Part shown: piece by piece, positions 43,362 through 51,572 of the stretch
Layout of the letters: each line of letters begins with the position of its first letter
Position numbering within the stretch: the stretch's first letter is position 1
Origin: Pantanalinema sp.
GTDB taxonomy: Bacteria > Cyanobacteriota > Sericytochromatia > S15B-MN24 > UBA4093
Length of the DNA stretch: 64,000 bases
Assembly: GCA_036704125.1 (NCBI GenBank)
Contig: DATNQI010000033.1
Span: forward strand, 1 to 64,000
Direction of reading: 5' to 3'
The notes under the pieces: model-generated
The model's database searches: none
Told to the model about the DNA's origin: nothing
What the model saw: only the letters and a program-made list of their open reading frames with translations
Made by a program: the position numbers and the translations under genes

Positions 43362-44216
43362 ATGTTCAACAAGCGTTTCACCATGGTCCTGCTCGCGGCA
43401 ACTGCCACGGTCTCGATGGCCGGCTGCGCGATGCTGCCCACCAGTCTCTTCGGAAAGCTCAGCCAGTCGGATCTCGCCGCGGCCCAGGCGATGATCAACG
43501 ATTCGCTGGTCGCGCTCCAGACCGATGCCGACATGAGCATCGCGTCGGTGATCTCGGATGACGCCTCTTACGCCACCATGGGCCTCGGCGACGCGAAGGG
43601 CGCTCCTATGGATCGCTTCAAGGAGCGTGCCAAGCCCCGCCTCGAGAAGGCCCGCGGCGGCATCCGCCACGCCGAGCGCTCCGAGGATCCTAACGATCGC
43701 GGCGGCAAGACCGGAAAGGTCAAGATGGACGTCAACGGCCGCCACGGCAACGAAGTGCGGACGGTCGAGAAGGTCGTCGACGCCGACGGCAAGCTGGTCG
43801 AGGTCACGGTGCACTTCGAGCTCAGCCACAAGAACGGCATGACGCTGGTCAGCGATCGCCACCGCAAGCTCGGCGAGGACGGCGCCTGGACCTCCACCTT
43901 CAAGAGCGTCTTCACCCGTAAGGACGGCAAGACCAAGACCGTCGAGTGGAGCCGCGTCGAGGCCGCCGACGGCACCGAGTCGGGCCAGGGCACCATCACG
44001 CGCTTCGATGGCTCGGTCGTCACCATCGCGATCACCAAGAGCGCGGACGGCACCGTCGTCACCAAGGTCACCGATTCGCGCCAAAAGGTGGACGCCGAGC
44101 TCACCCAGGGCGACACCGCGACCGATGCGACGGTCGTCGTGACCGATGGCGAGAGCGGTCAGACCGAGAAATCGACCATCCCCGACACCGAGGCCGTCGA
44201 GCCCAGCGAGCAGTAA
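43362..44216 (+). CDS. Predicted lipoprotein of unknown function
   Basis: The 284-residue protein starts MFNKRFTMVLLAATATVSMA followed by lipobox MAGC with the lipidated Cys near residue 22. The mature part is hydrophilic and rich in Lys, Asp, Thr and Val, with beta-hairpin-like repeats around residues 120-250 (LVEVTVHFELSHKNGMTL, WTSTFKSVFTRKDGKTKTV, GSVVTIAITKSADGTVVTKV). A low-complexity Thr/Glu tail ends it. No known domain is recognised. AAGGAAAG precedes the ATG. It is convergent with comEC. The open frame extends upstream but has no support there. Confidence 0.7.
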   Translation: MFNKRFTMVLLAATATVSMAGCAMLPTSLFGKLSQSDLAAAQAMINDSLVALQTDADMSIASVISDDASYATMGLGDAKGAPMDRFKERAKPRLEKARGGIRHAERSEDPNDRGGKTGKVKMDVNGRHGNEVRTVEKVVDADGKLVEVTVHFELSHKNGMTLVSDRHRKLGEDGAWTSTFKSVFTRKDGKTKTVEWSRVEAADGTESGQGTITRFDGSVVTIAITKSADGTVVTKVTDSRQKVDAELTQGDTATDATVVVTDGESGQTEKSTIPDTEAVEPSEQ

Positions 44217-44229
44217 TCAACGCTGCCCA

Positions 44230-46605
44230 TCAGCCGGGGACCGGAGCCGTCAGGCTCCGGTCCCCGTGCCCTTGCGTGCCCCTCACCGTCTCGATCCGGT
44301 AGCGCCGCCCGTCGGTTCGCACCGTGACGGCCCCGTCCCGGTCGGTCCGGTAGACGGGGCCGCGCCGACTCAGGCGCGCGAGCGTCTCGCCGGACGGGTG
44401 CCGGAAGGTGTTGCGCGCGCCGACCGAGACGATGCTCGCGCTCGCGCCCACCGCGTCCAGGAACTCCGCGCTTGAGCCGTAGCGCGAGCCGTGGTGCGCC
44501 ACCTTGAGCAGCGTCGCCGCAAGCCCGGCGCGCTGAGCCCGCACCAGGCGCCCTTCGGCCTCGTGCTCGATGTCGGCCGCGAAGAGCATCTTGAACGCGC
44601 CGTAGCGGAGCCTGACGACCACCGAGTTGTTGTTGGGGTCGGATCGCGTGCCGGCGAGCAGCGGCGCTTCGGGGGCGAGCACGTCCAGAAAGAGCCCCGG
44701 CTCGAGGCACAGCGTCTCTCCCCCCCGGGCCGATCGCCATGGCACCCTGCGCTGCAGCATGGCGGCGAAGAGGTCGCGATGCGCGGCCTCTTCGCTCGCC
44801 TGGCCGTTCTCCAGCACCTCCTCGCAGGGCAGCGCCGAGAGGATCGCGCCGGCGCCGCCCAGGTGGTCGAGGTGGGGGTGGGTCACGATGAGCCCCGCCA
44901 GGCGCGTGGCCCCCTGGCGCCGCAGGAAGGGCAGGATCGTGCGCTCGCCCGCATCTCCCCCCTCCCAGCAAGGGCCCGCGTCGATCAGGAACCACCGGGC
45001 GCGCGGGGTCTTGATCGCGATCGCATCTCCTTGTCCCACGCTCAGGACGGTGATTTCCAGCTCGCCGGCGCGAGGCAGGCCTCGCCCCAGCACCAGCGCG
45101 ATCGAAAGCATCGCCGAGAGCAGAAGGCCCCCGTACCGCGCGTGCTTCGCGCAGCGCAGGCCCCAGAGGAGCAGGAGGTAAAGGGCGCCGCCGCCGAGCC
45201 GGCCGAGAGGGATCAGGTAGAGGCTCGAGCCGGGCAGGCCGTGGAGAAGCCCGACGCAGAGCCGGAAGGCCCGCAGCAGGAGACTCAGCAGCACGAAGGG
45301 CGGCTGGAGCCAGGCCCCGTCGATCCCGATCGCATGGGCCGTCGCCGTCAGCGGGACCACCACGGCGCCGGCGAGGGTAAGCGCCTCCACGAAGCCCATG
45401 GCCAAAAGGTTGGCTAGAAGCGCCCAGGCCGAGGCCTGCCCGAAGACCGAGAGCTGCAGGGGCGTGACCCAGATGAGTGCCGAGAGGGAGGTGGCGACGG
45501 CGCCGGCCAGCCAGCCCGGAAGGCGCTGCAGGCGTCCCTGGAGGAGCGGGGCGGTGTCGAGCAGGGCGTAGGTGGCCAGCGCGCTGAACAGGAAGCCGAG
45601 ATCCAGGATCATGGAGGGGGTGTGCAGGAGCATGGCCCAGACCGCGATCATGAGCGGCCAGAGGCGGCGAGCGCGGCGCCGGGCGCCCCAGGCGAGGAGG
45701 TTGGCCTCGGCCATGATCACGGCCCGGGCGATCGAGGGGGGCATTCCCGTCATGAGGCCGTACACCAGGATCCCCGCGCCGGCGAGCGGGACCGCGAAGC
45801 GCCGCTTCATGCGAAGAGCGGCGCAGAGTCCCTTGAGGGCGCCGAGCACGATCAGCACCTGCGCGCCGGAGGCCGCGAGGACATGGGCCAGCCCCACGTC
45901 CCGGAAGCGACCGGCTTCCTCGGGGTCGAGAGGGGAGGCGCCGCTGCCGAGCAGCAGGCTCCCGAGAAGCGCGGCCTCCTCGGGGGGCAGGTGCGCGCCC
46001 AGGGCGACCATGGCGCTCTCCTTGAGCGCGATCGCCATCCCGGCGAGACTCCAGGGGGCCGCCTCGATCCGCTCCCAGCGGCGCGCGCTCAGCACCGCGA
46101 ACAGGCCGCGCCGCGCCAGGGCGTCGCGGTACGACCCCTCGCCCGGGTTCGCGGGGGCTTCCGGGCGATAGAGGCCGCCCTCGAGGCTGATCCGATCGCC
46201 GAGCCGTGGCCTTTCTGAGCCCGCGAGCCTGACCAGCACCCGGCCGCCCAGGCGGCCTGGATAGGGGGCGCTCATGCGTTCCGGCTCGAGCTCGAAGCGC
46301 GCGCCGCCTTGGGTGGCGACGGGATCCGTCCGGACCCGCCCGCTCACGACCAGCCAGCGCATGGGGGCGAGCCTCGCCGCGTCGTCGTGGGCCTCGCGCG
46401 CCGAGCGCAGCTGGCTCCAGCCCATGGAAAGGACCAGCAGGCTCGTGGCCAGCACGCCTTGCCAAAGCCAGGGCCTCAGGTGCCGGCGCCCGAGCCCCCA
46501 GAGCCCGAGGCCCGCGAGCGCCAGCGCGAGCGCCGGCCACGGCGCCTGGAGCGGCGCGAGGATCCCCAGGCACCAGCTCGCCAGAGCCAGGATCGCCGTT
46601 CGCAC
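44230..46605 (-). CDS. comEC: DNA uptake channel ComEC/Rec2
   Basis: The 791-residue membrane protein has the three ComEC parts. An N-terminal DUF4131/OB region lies at about residues 25-200. The Competence domain has many helices and the signature VLAASGAQVLIVLGALKGL. A C-terminal metallo-beta-lactamase-like domain starts near residue 510: ITVLSVGQGDAIAIKTP, IVTHPHLDHLGGAGA and VAHHGSRYGS. It carries single-stranded DNA across the inner membrane, and the hydrolase domain may degrade the other strand. It starts at GTG 46605, directly after comEA. Confidence 0.93.
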   Translation of the reverse strand: MRTAILALASWCLGILAPLQAPWPALALALAGLGLWGLGRRHLRPWLWQGVLATSLLVLSMGWSQLRSAREAHDDAARLAPMRWLVVSGRVRTDPVATQGGARFELEPERMSAPYPGRLGGRVLVRLAGSERPRLGDRISLEGGLYRPEAPANPGEGSYRDALARRGLFAVLSARRWERIEAAPWSLAGMAIALKESAMVALGAHLPPEEAALLGSLLLGSGASPLDPEEAGRFRDVGLAHVLAASGAQVLIVLGALKGLCAALRMKRRFAVPLAGAGILVYGLMTGMPPSIARAVIMAEANLLAWGARRRARRLWPLMIAVWAMLLHTPSMILDLGFLFSALATYALLDTAPLLQGRLQRLPGWLAGAVATSLSALIWVTPLQLSVFGQASAWALLANLLAMGFVEALTLAGAVVVPLTATAHAIGIDGAWLQPPFVLLSLLLRAFRLCVGLLHGLPGSSLYLIPLGRLGGGALYLLLLWGLRCAKHARYGGLLLSAMLSIALVLGRGLPRAGELEITVLSVGQGDAIAIKTPRARWFLIDAGPCWEGGDAGERTILPFLRRQGATRLAGLIVTHPHLDHLGGAGAILSALPCEEVLENGQASEEAAHRDLFAAMLQRRVPWRSARGGETLCLEPGLFLDVLAPEAPLLAGTRSDPNNNSVVVRLRYGAFKMLFAADIEHEAEGRLVRAQRAGLAATLLKVAHHGSRYGSSAEFLDAVGASASIVSVGARNTFRHPSGETLARLSRRGPVYRTDRDGAVTVRTDGRRYRIETVRGTQGHGDRSLTAPVPG
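44236..44265 (+). terminator. Terminator after the lipoprotein gene, inside the comEC 3' end
   Basis: A perfect 13-bp stem (44236-44248 with 44253-44265) with loop GTCA follows the lipoprotein stop. The convergent comEC coding region ends at 44230, so the hairpin also encodes its last residues (around DRSLTAPVP). Confidence 0.75.
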
Positions 46606-46606
46606 G

Positions 46607-47152
46607 TCACAGCCTGAGGAAGGGCCGCAAGCGGCTCAGCTTGCGCTCGCCGATGCCCGGTACCTCGCGGAGCTCGTCGAGGCTGCGGAAGCCCCCCTGC
46701 TTTTTGCGGTAGGCGATGATGTCGCCCGCGATGGCCGGGCCGATCCCCGGCAACGCGTCAAGCTCCAAGAGGGTCGCGGTGTTGAGGGCGACGGGGCGCG
46801 AAGCCCCGCCGGGAGTCGAGGCCGCGCCGCCTCGGCGTGCGCGCCGAGCCTCGCGCGCCGGCGAGTCGAGAGTGCCCGCGCTCGCCCCGTGCCTTGGCAC
46901 CCAGAGCGACTCGCCGTCGGCGAGGGCTGCGGCCAGGTTGAGGCCCGCGAGCTCGGCTCCGGGCAACAGGCCGCCTGCCGCCTGGACGGCGTCCGCGCCG
47001 CGCGCGCCCTGGCGCAGCTGGTAGACCCCCGGTTGCTTCACCAGCCCCTTGACCTGGACGTGGATGCCGCCCTCGAGCAGCAGGGGCTCCGAGCGGGCGC
47101 TCGGAGCGAGGCAGCCGAGCAGAAGGCAAGCGATCGAGAGGGCCTTGCGCAT
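46607..47152 (-). CDS. comEA: Competence protein ComEA (SLBB plus helix-hairpin-helix DNA-binding protein)
   Basis: The 181-residue protein has a signal sequence (MRKALSIACLLLGCLAPSAR) and an SLBB-like domain (HVQVKGLVKQPGVYQLRQGA). A basic Arg/Gly linker follows, then the ComEA HhH domain (VALNTATLLELDALPGIGPA, IIAYRKKQGGFRSLDEL, VPGIGERKLSRLRPFL). It binds incoming double-stranded DNA outside the inner membrane and passes it to ComEC, encoded immediately downstream. The signal could be read as a lipobox (LLGC), so a lipid anchor is possible. Confidence 0.93.
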   Translation of the reverse strand: MRKALSIACLLLGCLAPSARSEPLLLEGGIHVQVKGLVKQPGVYQLRQGARGADAVQAAGGLLPGAELAGLNLAAALADGESLWVPRHGASAGTLDSPAREARRARRGGAASTPGGASRPVALNTATLLELDALPGIGPAIAGDIIAYRKKQGGFRSLDELREVPGIGERKLSRLRPFLRL

Positions 47153-47173
47153 CGCGGATCTCCTTTTTCGATC

Positions 47174-47201
47174 AATATACTACTGATATTAATTATATCA
47201 A
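47174..47201 (-). promoter_or_regulatory. Promoter of comEA-comEC
   Basis: TTGATA (47201-47196) and TATATT (47179-47174) are 16 bp apart in a distinctly AT-rich patch on the minus strand, just upstream of comEA and its AAAGGAG. Confidence 0.7.
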
Positions 47202-47341
47202 AATCATGACCGCCGATCGCCGCCTTTGCTTCCCTTCCCTTGTGGGGGCGCAGGCTTCCGGGATTCCGTGGTAGACTTCTATAAAATTCGACTAAATCCG
47301 GATTAATGACGCCCCTTCAAGACAGAGAGGATCATCGCATC

Positions 47342-47794
47342 ATGGCCGAATCGCTCAACCTTCGTCGCCAGGTCATCATCAAGGCGATCGTCACCGACAC
47401 CTTCAAGCAGCAGGCCTCGGCCGAGCTCCAGGCCGCCCTGCAGAACGTCGACATGAACCTCCAGCAGCTGGAGTTCCAGGGCAAGCGCGCGATCGCCGAC
47501 CTCGAGAAGAAGAACATCACCCCCGCCGGCCCCATGGTCCAGCAGCAGATCGAGGGCATCAAGCAGCAGATCGAGGGCGAGCGCGGCCAGCTGATGGCGG
47601 CCAAGAACGACATGCTCCAGAAGCTCAACATGATCGGCCAGCTCGACATCGGCTCCGAGTTCGTCCAGGCCCAGGTCGACAACTTCGTCGACGTGGCGAT
47701 CGGCGACAACCTGTACCTCAAGCTCTCCTCGCCCGAGGTCATCGTCAAGGACGGCGTGGTCGTCGAGATCCGCACCCCCGAGATGATGGCGTAA
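47342..47794 (+). CDS. ylqD: YlqD-family protein
   Basis: The 150-residue protein starts MAESLNLRRQVIIKAIVTDT. It has a long central coiled-coil of Gln/Glu/Lys at about residues 20-95 (ASAELQAALQNVDMNLQQLE, GPMVQQQIEGIKQQIEGERG) and a small C-terminal beta region ending VVVEIRTPEMMA. This layout, and its place directly before rimM and trmD, match YlqD of Bacillota and Cyanobacteria, whose function is unknown. Its stop overlaps the rimM start (TAATG). A TATAAA box at 47280-47285 may be its -10, with no clear -35. Confidence 0.85.
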   Translation: MAESLNLRRQVIIKAIVTDTFKQQASAELQAALQNVDMNLQQLEFQGKRAIADLEKKNITPAGPMVQQQIEGIKQQIEGERGQLMAAKNDMLQKLNMIGQLDIGSEFVQAQVDNFVDVAIGDNLYLKLSSPEVIVKDGVVVEIRTPEMMA

Positions 47795-48324
47795 TGAGCG
47801 AGACTGCCGAACGCTACATATCGGTCGGCCGGATCCTCAAGCCCCACGGCGTTCGCGGCGAGGTCAAGGTCGATCCGATGACCGACGACCCCGCCCGCTT
47901 CAAGAAGCTCGGGCGCATCTTTTGCCTGCGCCCGAGCGGCGAGCGCGTCACCCTGCACATCGAGGCGGCGCGCCTCGCCGGGGCCGAGACCGTGCTGGTC
48001 AAGTTCCGCGAGTACGCCACCCCCGAGGCGGTCGATGCCCTGCGCGACTCCTTGATCCAGATCCCGCGCAGCGAGGCCCCGCCCCTTCCCAAGGGCAAGG
48101 TCTACTACGCGGACGTGATCGGCATGGCCGCGCGCGTCCAGGAGACCGGCGAGGTCCTCGGGACCATCACCGCCATCATCTCGGGGGGCAACGAGCTGCT
48201 CGAGATCGCGCGGCCGGACGGCAAGGAGCTGTTGATCCCCTGGGTCGACGCCTTCGTCTCGAAGGTGGACGCCGAGGCGCGCGAGGTCTGGATCACCCCC
48301 GTCCCCGGCCTGCTGGAGTCCTGA
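47794..48324 (+). CDS. rimM: Ribosome maturation factor RimM
   Basis: The 176-residue protein has the N-terminal RimM barrel with ISVGRILKPHGVRGEVKVDP and VKFREYATPEAVDAL. A C-terminal PRC-barrel follows with YYADVIGMAARVQETGEVLG and LLIPWVDAFVSKVDAEAREV. It assists 30S head assembly with S19. It overlaps ylqD by one base and precedes trmD by 3 bp, the normal rimM-trmD pairing. rpsP, the usual upstream partner, is missing here. Confidence 0.96.
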   Translation: MSETAERYISVGRILKPHGVRGEVKVDPMTDDPARFKKLGRIFCLRPSGERVTLHIEAARLAGAETVLVKFREYATPEAVDALRDSLIQIPRSEAPPLPKGKVYYADVIGMAARVQETGEVLGTITAIISGGNELLEIARPDGKELLIPWVDAFVSKVDAEAREVWITPVPGLLES

Positions 48325-48327
48325 AGC

Positions 48328-49059
48328 TTGCGGATCGACATCCTGACCCTGTTCCCCGGCATGTTCACGGGGCCCATGACCGAGAGCATGATCAAGCGCG
48401 CCCAGGAGGCGGGCCATCTCGACCTCGGCATCCACGACATGCGCGAGCATTCGACCGACAAGCACCGCATGGCCGATGATCGTCCCTTCGGCGGCGGCGC
48501 CGGCATGGTGATCAAGCCGGACATGGTCTTCGCAGCGGTCGAGAGCCTGCCTCGCACCGAGCGCACCCGCATCATCATGACCTGCCCGCAGGGCAAGCGC
48601 TTCGAGCAGGCGGACGCGAACGCCCTGGCCACCGAGGAGCACCTCATGTTCCTCTGCGGTCACTACGAGGGCTTCGACGAGCGCGTGCGCGAGCACCTGG
48701 TCACCGACGAGTACTCCATCGGCGACTACGTCCTGACCAACGGCGAGCTGCCCGCCATGGTCATGCTCGACGCCATCGTTCGCCTGATCCCCGGGGTGGT
48801 GGGCAAGGAGGAATCCACGCGCGAGGATTCGTTCTACACCGGCATCCTCGACTACCCGCACTACACGCGCCCGGTGGATTTCCGGGGGTGGCAGGTCCCC
48901 GAGATCCTGCGGGGGGGGAACCACGGGGCTATCCAGCGCTGGCGGCGCGATCAGGCCCTGCTGCGAACCTTCCAGCGGCGCCCCGAGCTGCTGGCCTCGG
49001 CGCCCCTGGACCGCAAGGACCTCAAGTTCCTCAAGGAGCAGTGCGGCTGGGAGCCGTAG
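48328..49059 (+). CDS. trmD: tRNA (guanine(37)-N1)-methyltransferase TrmD
   Basis: The 243-residue protein contains the TrmD motifs MRIDILTLFPGMFTGPMTES, DDRPFGGGAGMV, CGHYEGFDERVREHLVTDEY, SIGDYVLTNGELPAMVMLDA and TRPVDFRGWQVPEILRGGNH. These form the deep trefoil knot for SAM and the tRNA-binding end. It methylates G37 of tRNAs reading C- or G-starting codons. The start is TTG 48328, 3 bp after rimM. rplS, which usually follows, is absent. Instead a structured repeat begins on the last base of the stop codon. Confidence 0.97.
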   Translation: MRIDILTLFPGMFTGPMTESMIKRAQEAGHLDLGIHDMREHSTDKHRMADDRPFGGGAGMVIKPDMVFAAVESLPRTERTRIIMTCPQGKRFEQADANALATEEHLMFLCGHYEGFDERVREHLVTDEYSIGDYVLTNGELPAMVMLDAIVRLIPGVVGKEESTREDSFYTGILDYPHYTRPVDFRGWQVPEILRGGNHGAIQRWRRDQALLRTFQRRPELLASAPLDRKDLKFLKEQCGWEP

Positions 49060-49136
49060 GGCGTCCGGCAAAACTGTTCCTTCGAGCCGCCCACGGCGGC
49101 CAACAGTCGTAACATGCCTGGTTTTGCTGGATGTCC
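49059..49136 (+). ncRNA. Structured intergenic RNA element, copy 2 (after trmD)
   Basis: This 78-nt element starts on the G of the trmD TAG. An unbroken 16-bp stem pairs 49059-49074 with 49121-49136, including three G-U pairs that hold only in plus-strand RNA. The interior has the hairpin GCCGCC-CAC-GGCGGC (49086-49100), and the flanks TGTTCCTTC and GTAACATGCCTG match copy 1 at 854-933. In this copy alone ACTGTT (49073-49078) can also pair with AACAGT (49102-49107). It lies before a Roadblock-protein gene. Function unknown. Confidence 0.7.
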
Positions 49137-49210
49137 TCGAGTTAGCCAAGCGACTTGGACGGGTAAGATCGGAGTGGTCCGCCCGTCCCCACACGAGCCA
49201 GAGGTGCATC

Positions 49211-49639
49211 TTGTCCCAACTCAACCGCATCCTGACGAACTTCGTCGTCACCGAAGAGGGGATCGCCAAGATCCAGCACTTGCTTGCTGACCTGGTCAAG
49301 GACGTGGACGCCGACGCGGCGATGCTGGTCGAGAAGAGCGGCCAGATGATCGCCACCGACGGGGACGTGCAGGGGCTCGACACCACCGCGATCGCGAGCC
49401 TGGTGGCCGGCGCCTTCGCCTCGACCCGCGCGGTCGCGCGCCTGATCGGCGAGACCGAGTTCCAGGCCATGTTCCAGCAGGGCGAGAAGGCCTCGATCTT
49501 CATGTCCGCCCTGGGCACCAACGACATCCTGGTCGTGATCTTCAACGACGTGAGCAAGACCGGCCTGGTCAAGGTCCAGGCTCAGCAGGCGGCCGTCGCC
49601 CTGTCGGCTCAGCTCAGCCAGATGCAGACCGGCAAGTAG
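49211..49639 (+). CDS. Roadblock/LC7-domain protein (MglB-like)
   Basis: The 142-residue protein starts at TTG 49211 behind AGAGGTG and reads MSQLNRILTNFVVTEEGIAK. The Roadblock fold is seen in IQHLLADLVKDVDADAAMLV, EKSGQMIATDGDVQGLDTTA, IASLVAGAFASTRAVARLIG and SIFMSALGTNDILVVIFNDV. Such proteins often act as GTPase-activating or scaffolding partners of MglA/Ras-like GTPases in polarity and motility. No GTPase gene lies in the window. A longer upstream frame exists but would overlap the structured element. The role is inferred from the family. Confidence 0.85.
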   Translation: MSQLNRILTNFVVTEEGIAKIQHLLADLVKDVDADAAMLVEKSGQMIATDGDVQGLDTTAIASLVAGAFASTRAVARLIGETEFQAMFQQGEKASIFMSALGTNDILVVIFNDVSKTGLVKVQAQQAAVALSAQLSQMQTGK

Positions 49640-49668
49640 CCTTCCTCCTCGGATCCTTCGATTCGATC

Positions 49669-49696
49669 GTTGCTTGGCCGGAAGTGGTGCTATACT
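49669..49696 (+). promoter_or_regulatory. Possible promoter of folP-folB-folK
   Basis: A good -10 TATACT (49691-49696) lies 50 bp before folP. The best -35 is GTTGCT at 49669-49674, 16 bp away, which is weak. Confidence 0.45.
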
Positions 49697-49745
49697 GGGG
49701 GCGCCACTGCTGGTTTTGGACCGTTCGTAGGAAGCGAGGACTTGG

Positions 49746-50648
49746 TTGCGCCCTGGTTTGCCGCCTGAAATTGCCCCCTTGGCATCGGCGCCGCACGACC
49801 TTGCGCCCTGGACGCTCGGTACGCGCACCTTCGCGTGGGGCGATCGCACTTACGTGATGGGCATCCTCAACGTGACTCCCGACTCCTTTTCCGACGGCGG
49901 CACGCACGGCACCGTGGAGGCGGCACTTTCTCACGCCCGGCGCATGCTCGCCGACGGGGCCGACCTGATCGACGTGGGCGGCGAGTCCACCCGCCCGGGC
50001 TCGCTCGCGGTGTCGGCCGAGGAGGAGCGCGAGCGGGTCGTGCCCGTGATCCGCGCGCTTCGCGCCGAGACCGATGCGGCCATCTCGATCGACACCTGCA
50101 AGGCCGAGGTGGCGGACGCCGCCCTTTCGGCCGGTGCGCACCTGGTCAACGACATCTCGGGCCTGGAGCAGCCTGCCATGCGTCGTGCGATCGCGCGGCA
50201 CAAGGCGGCGGGCGTGGCCATGCACATGCAGGGCACCCCCCGGACCATGCAGCAGGCCCCGCGCTACGACGACGTGGTCGCCGAGGTGCGCGCCTACCTC
50301 GGAGCCAGGCTGGCTCAGGCTCGGTCCGAGGGCCTGGACCGCGTCGCGGTCGATCCCGGGATCGGCTTCGGCAAGACCCTCGACCAAAATCTCGCCCTGC
50401 TGCGTCACCTGCCGGTCTTCCGGATGCTCGGCGCGCCCGTGCTGCTTGGAACCTCTCGCAAGGGGTTCATCGGTCACCTGCTCGACTTGCCCGTTGATCA
50501 GCGGGTCGAGGGCACCATGGCCACCGTGGCGCTCGCCGTCCGGGACGGGGTGGACATCGTCCGCGTCCACGACGTTCGCGAGGCCGTGCGGACCGTGCGG
50601 GTCGCGGACGCCGTGGTGCGCGGCGCGAAGGGGGGAACCCTTGGATAA
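49746..50648 (+). CDS. folP: Dihydropteroate synthase FolP
   Basis: The 300-residue protein shows YVMGILNVTPDSFSDGG, LIDVGGESTRPGS, ISIDTCKAEVADAAL, LVNDISGLEQ, VAMHMQGTPRTMQ, DPGIGFGKTLDQNL and LLGTSRKGFIGHLL. These are the pterin- and pABA-binding motifs of DHPS, the sulfonamide target. An extra segment of about 30 residues precedes the barrel. The start is a TTG behind GAGGAC. The 3' end overlaps folB by 8 bp. Confidence 0.96.
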   Translation: MRPGLPPEIAPLASAPHDLAPWTLGTRTFAWGDRTYVMGILNVTPDSFSDGGTHGTVEAALSHARRMLADGADLIDVGGESTRPGSLAVSAEEERERVVPVIRALRAETDAAISIDTCKAEVADAALSAGAHLVNDISGLEQPAMRRAIARHKAAGVAMHMQGTPRTMQQAPRYDDVVAEVRAYLGARLAQARSEGLDRVAVDPGIGFGKTLDQNLALLRHLPVFRMLGAPVLLGTSRKGFIGHLLDLPVDQRVEGTMATVALAVRDGVDIVRVHDVREAVRTVRVADAVVRGAKGGTLG

Positions 50649-51000
50649 GGTCCGGATCAGGGGGATCGAGGCCTACGGCTATCACGGCGTCTACGCGGAG
50701 GAGCGCGCCCTCGGGCAGACGCTCGTCGTGGACGTGGAGGTCGGGTGCGAACTGCGCCAGGCGGGTCTCTCCGACGACATTCACGACAGCATCAGCTACG
50801 TGGATCTGGTGAAGATGGTCAAGGAGGTCGTCTCCGAGACCCAGTTTCAACTGCTCGAGGCGATCGCCGAGACGATCGCCGCGCGCGTGCTGGACGTCCC
50901 GCGCGCCCAGAACGTCGTCGTGCGGGTGGAGAAGCCCCGCGCGCCGATTCCCCATCTGACGGGGACGGTTTCGATCGAAATCGTGCGACAGAAAGGATAA
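50641..51000 (+). CDS. folB: Dihydroneopterin aldolase FolB
   Basis: The 119-residue protein starts at a TTG and reads MDKVRIRGIEAYGYHGVYAE, with the FolB motifs HGVYAEERALGQTLVVDVEV, DDIHDSISYVDLVKMVKEVV, QLLEAIAETIA and VRVEKPRAPI containing the catalytic Lys. It cleaves dihydroneopterin to hydroxymethyldihydropterin. It overlaps the folP end by 8 bp and lies 4 bp before folK, giving the compact folP-folB-folK operon. Confidence 0.94.
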   Translation: MDKVRIRGIEAYGYHGVYAEERALGQTLVVDVEVGCELRQAGLSDDIHDSISYVDLVKMVKEVVSETQFQLLEAIAETIAARVLDVPRAQNVVVRVEKPRAPIPHLTGTVSIEIVRQKG

Positions 51001-51004
51001 GGAC

Positions 51005-51502
51005 ATGGCCACGGTCTACCTCGGGCTCGGATCCAACGTCGGCGATCGCGTCGACTACGTCAAGCGAGCGATTGAACTCCTCGAGAAGCACCCGCTGATC
51101 GAGGTGACGAAAGTGTCATCCCTGTACGAGACCGAGCCGCTGGAGTATCCCGACCAGCAGTGGTTCGTCAACGCGGTCGCCGAGATCCAGACCGCGCTGC
51201 GCCCCATGCCCCTGCTGGACGCCCTGCAGGGGATCGAGAAGCAGCTCCAGCGCCAGCGCATCATGCGCTGGGGGCCGCGCACCATCGACCTGGACATCCT
51301 GCTGTACGGCGACGAGCTGCTCGCCGAGGCGCGGCTCCAGATCCCCCACATCCGCATGCACGATCGGGCCTTCGTCCTGGTTCCCCTGGCCGAGATTGCC
51401 CCGGACGCCGTCCATCCGATCCTCGGGCTCGAGATTGCCGAGCTCGCCGAGGGCGTGGACCGGAAGACCGAGGTCCGCGAGCTGGAGATGCAGCAGCAGT
51501 AA
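51005..51502 (+). CDS. folK: 2-amino-4-hydroxy-6-hydroxymethyldihydropteridine diphosphokinase FolK
   Basis: The 165-residue protein has the HPPK pattern VYLGLGSNVGDRVDYVKRAI, VSSLYETEPLEYPDQQWFVN, the signature RWGPRTIDLDILLYGDE, and IPHIRMHDRAFVLVPLAEIA. It pyrophosphorylates hydroxymethyldihydropterin for FolP. It is the last gene of the folate operon, and an exceptionally long hairpin follows. Confidence 0.96.
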   Translation: MATVYLGLGSNVGDRVDYVKRAIELLEKHPLIEVTKVSSLYETEPLEYPDQQWFVNAVAEIQTALRPMPLLDALQGIEKQLQRQRIMRWGPRTIDLDILLYGDELLAEARLQIPHIRMHDRAFVLVPLAEIAPDAVHPILGLEIAELAEGVDRKTEVRELEMQQQ

Positions 51503-51512
51503 GCCGAACCCG

Positions 51513-51565
51513 CCAGAACGCCAGTCGGCCCCGGTGACAATCACCGGGGCCGACTGGCGTTCTGG
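51513..51565. terminator. Bidirectional terminator with 25-bp perfect stem
   Basis: 51513-51537 pairs perfectly with 51541-51565 around a CAA loop, between convergent folK and the response regulator. It is the longest perfect inverted repeat I found in the window. No strong T run is present on the plus side. Confidence 0.75.
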
Positions 51566-51572
51566 GCTGAAC

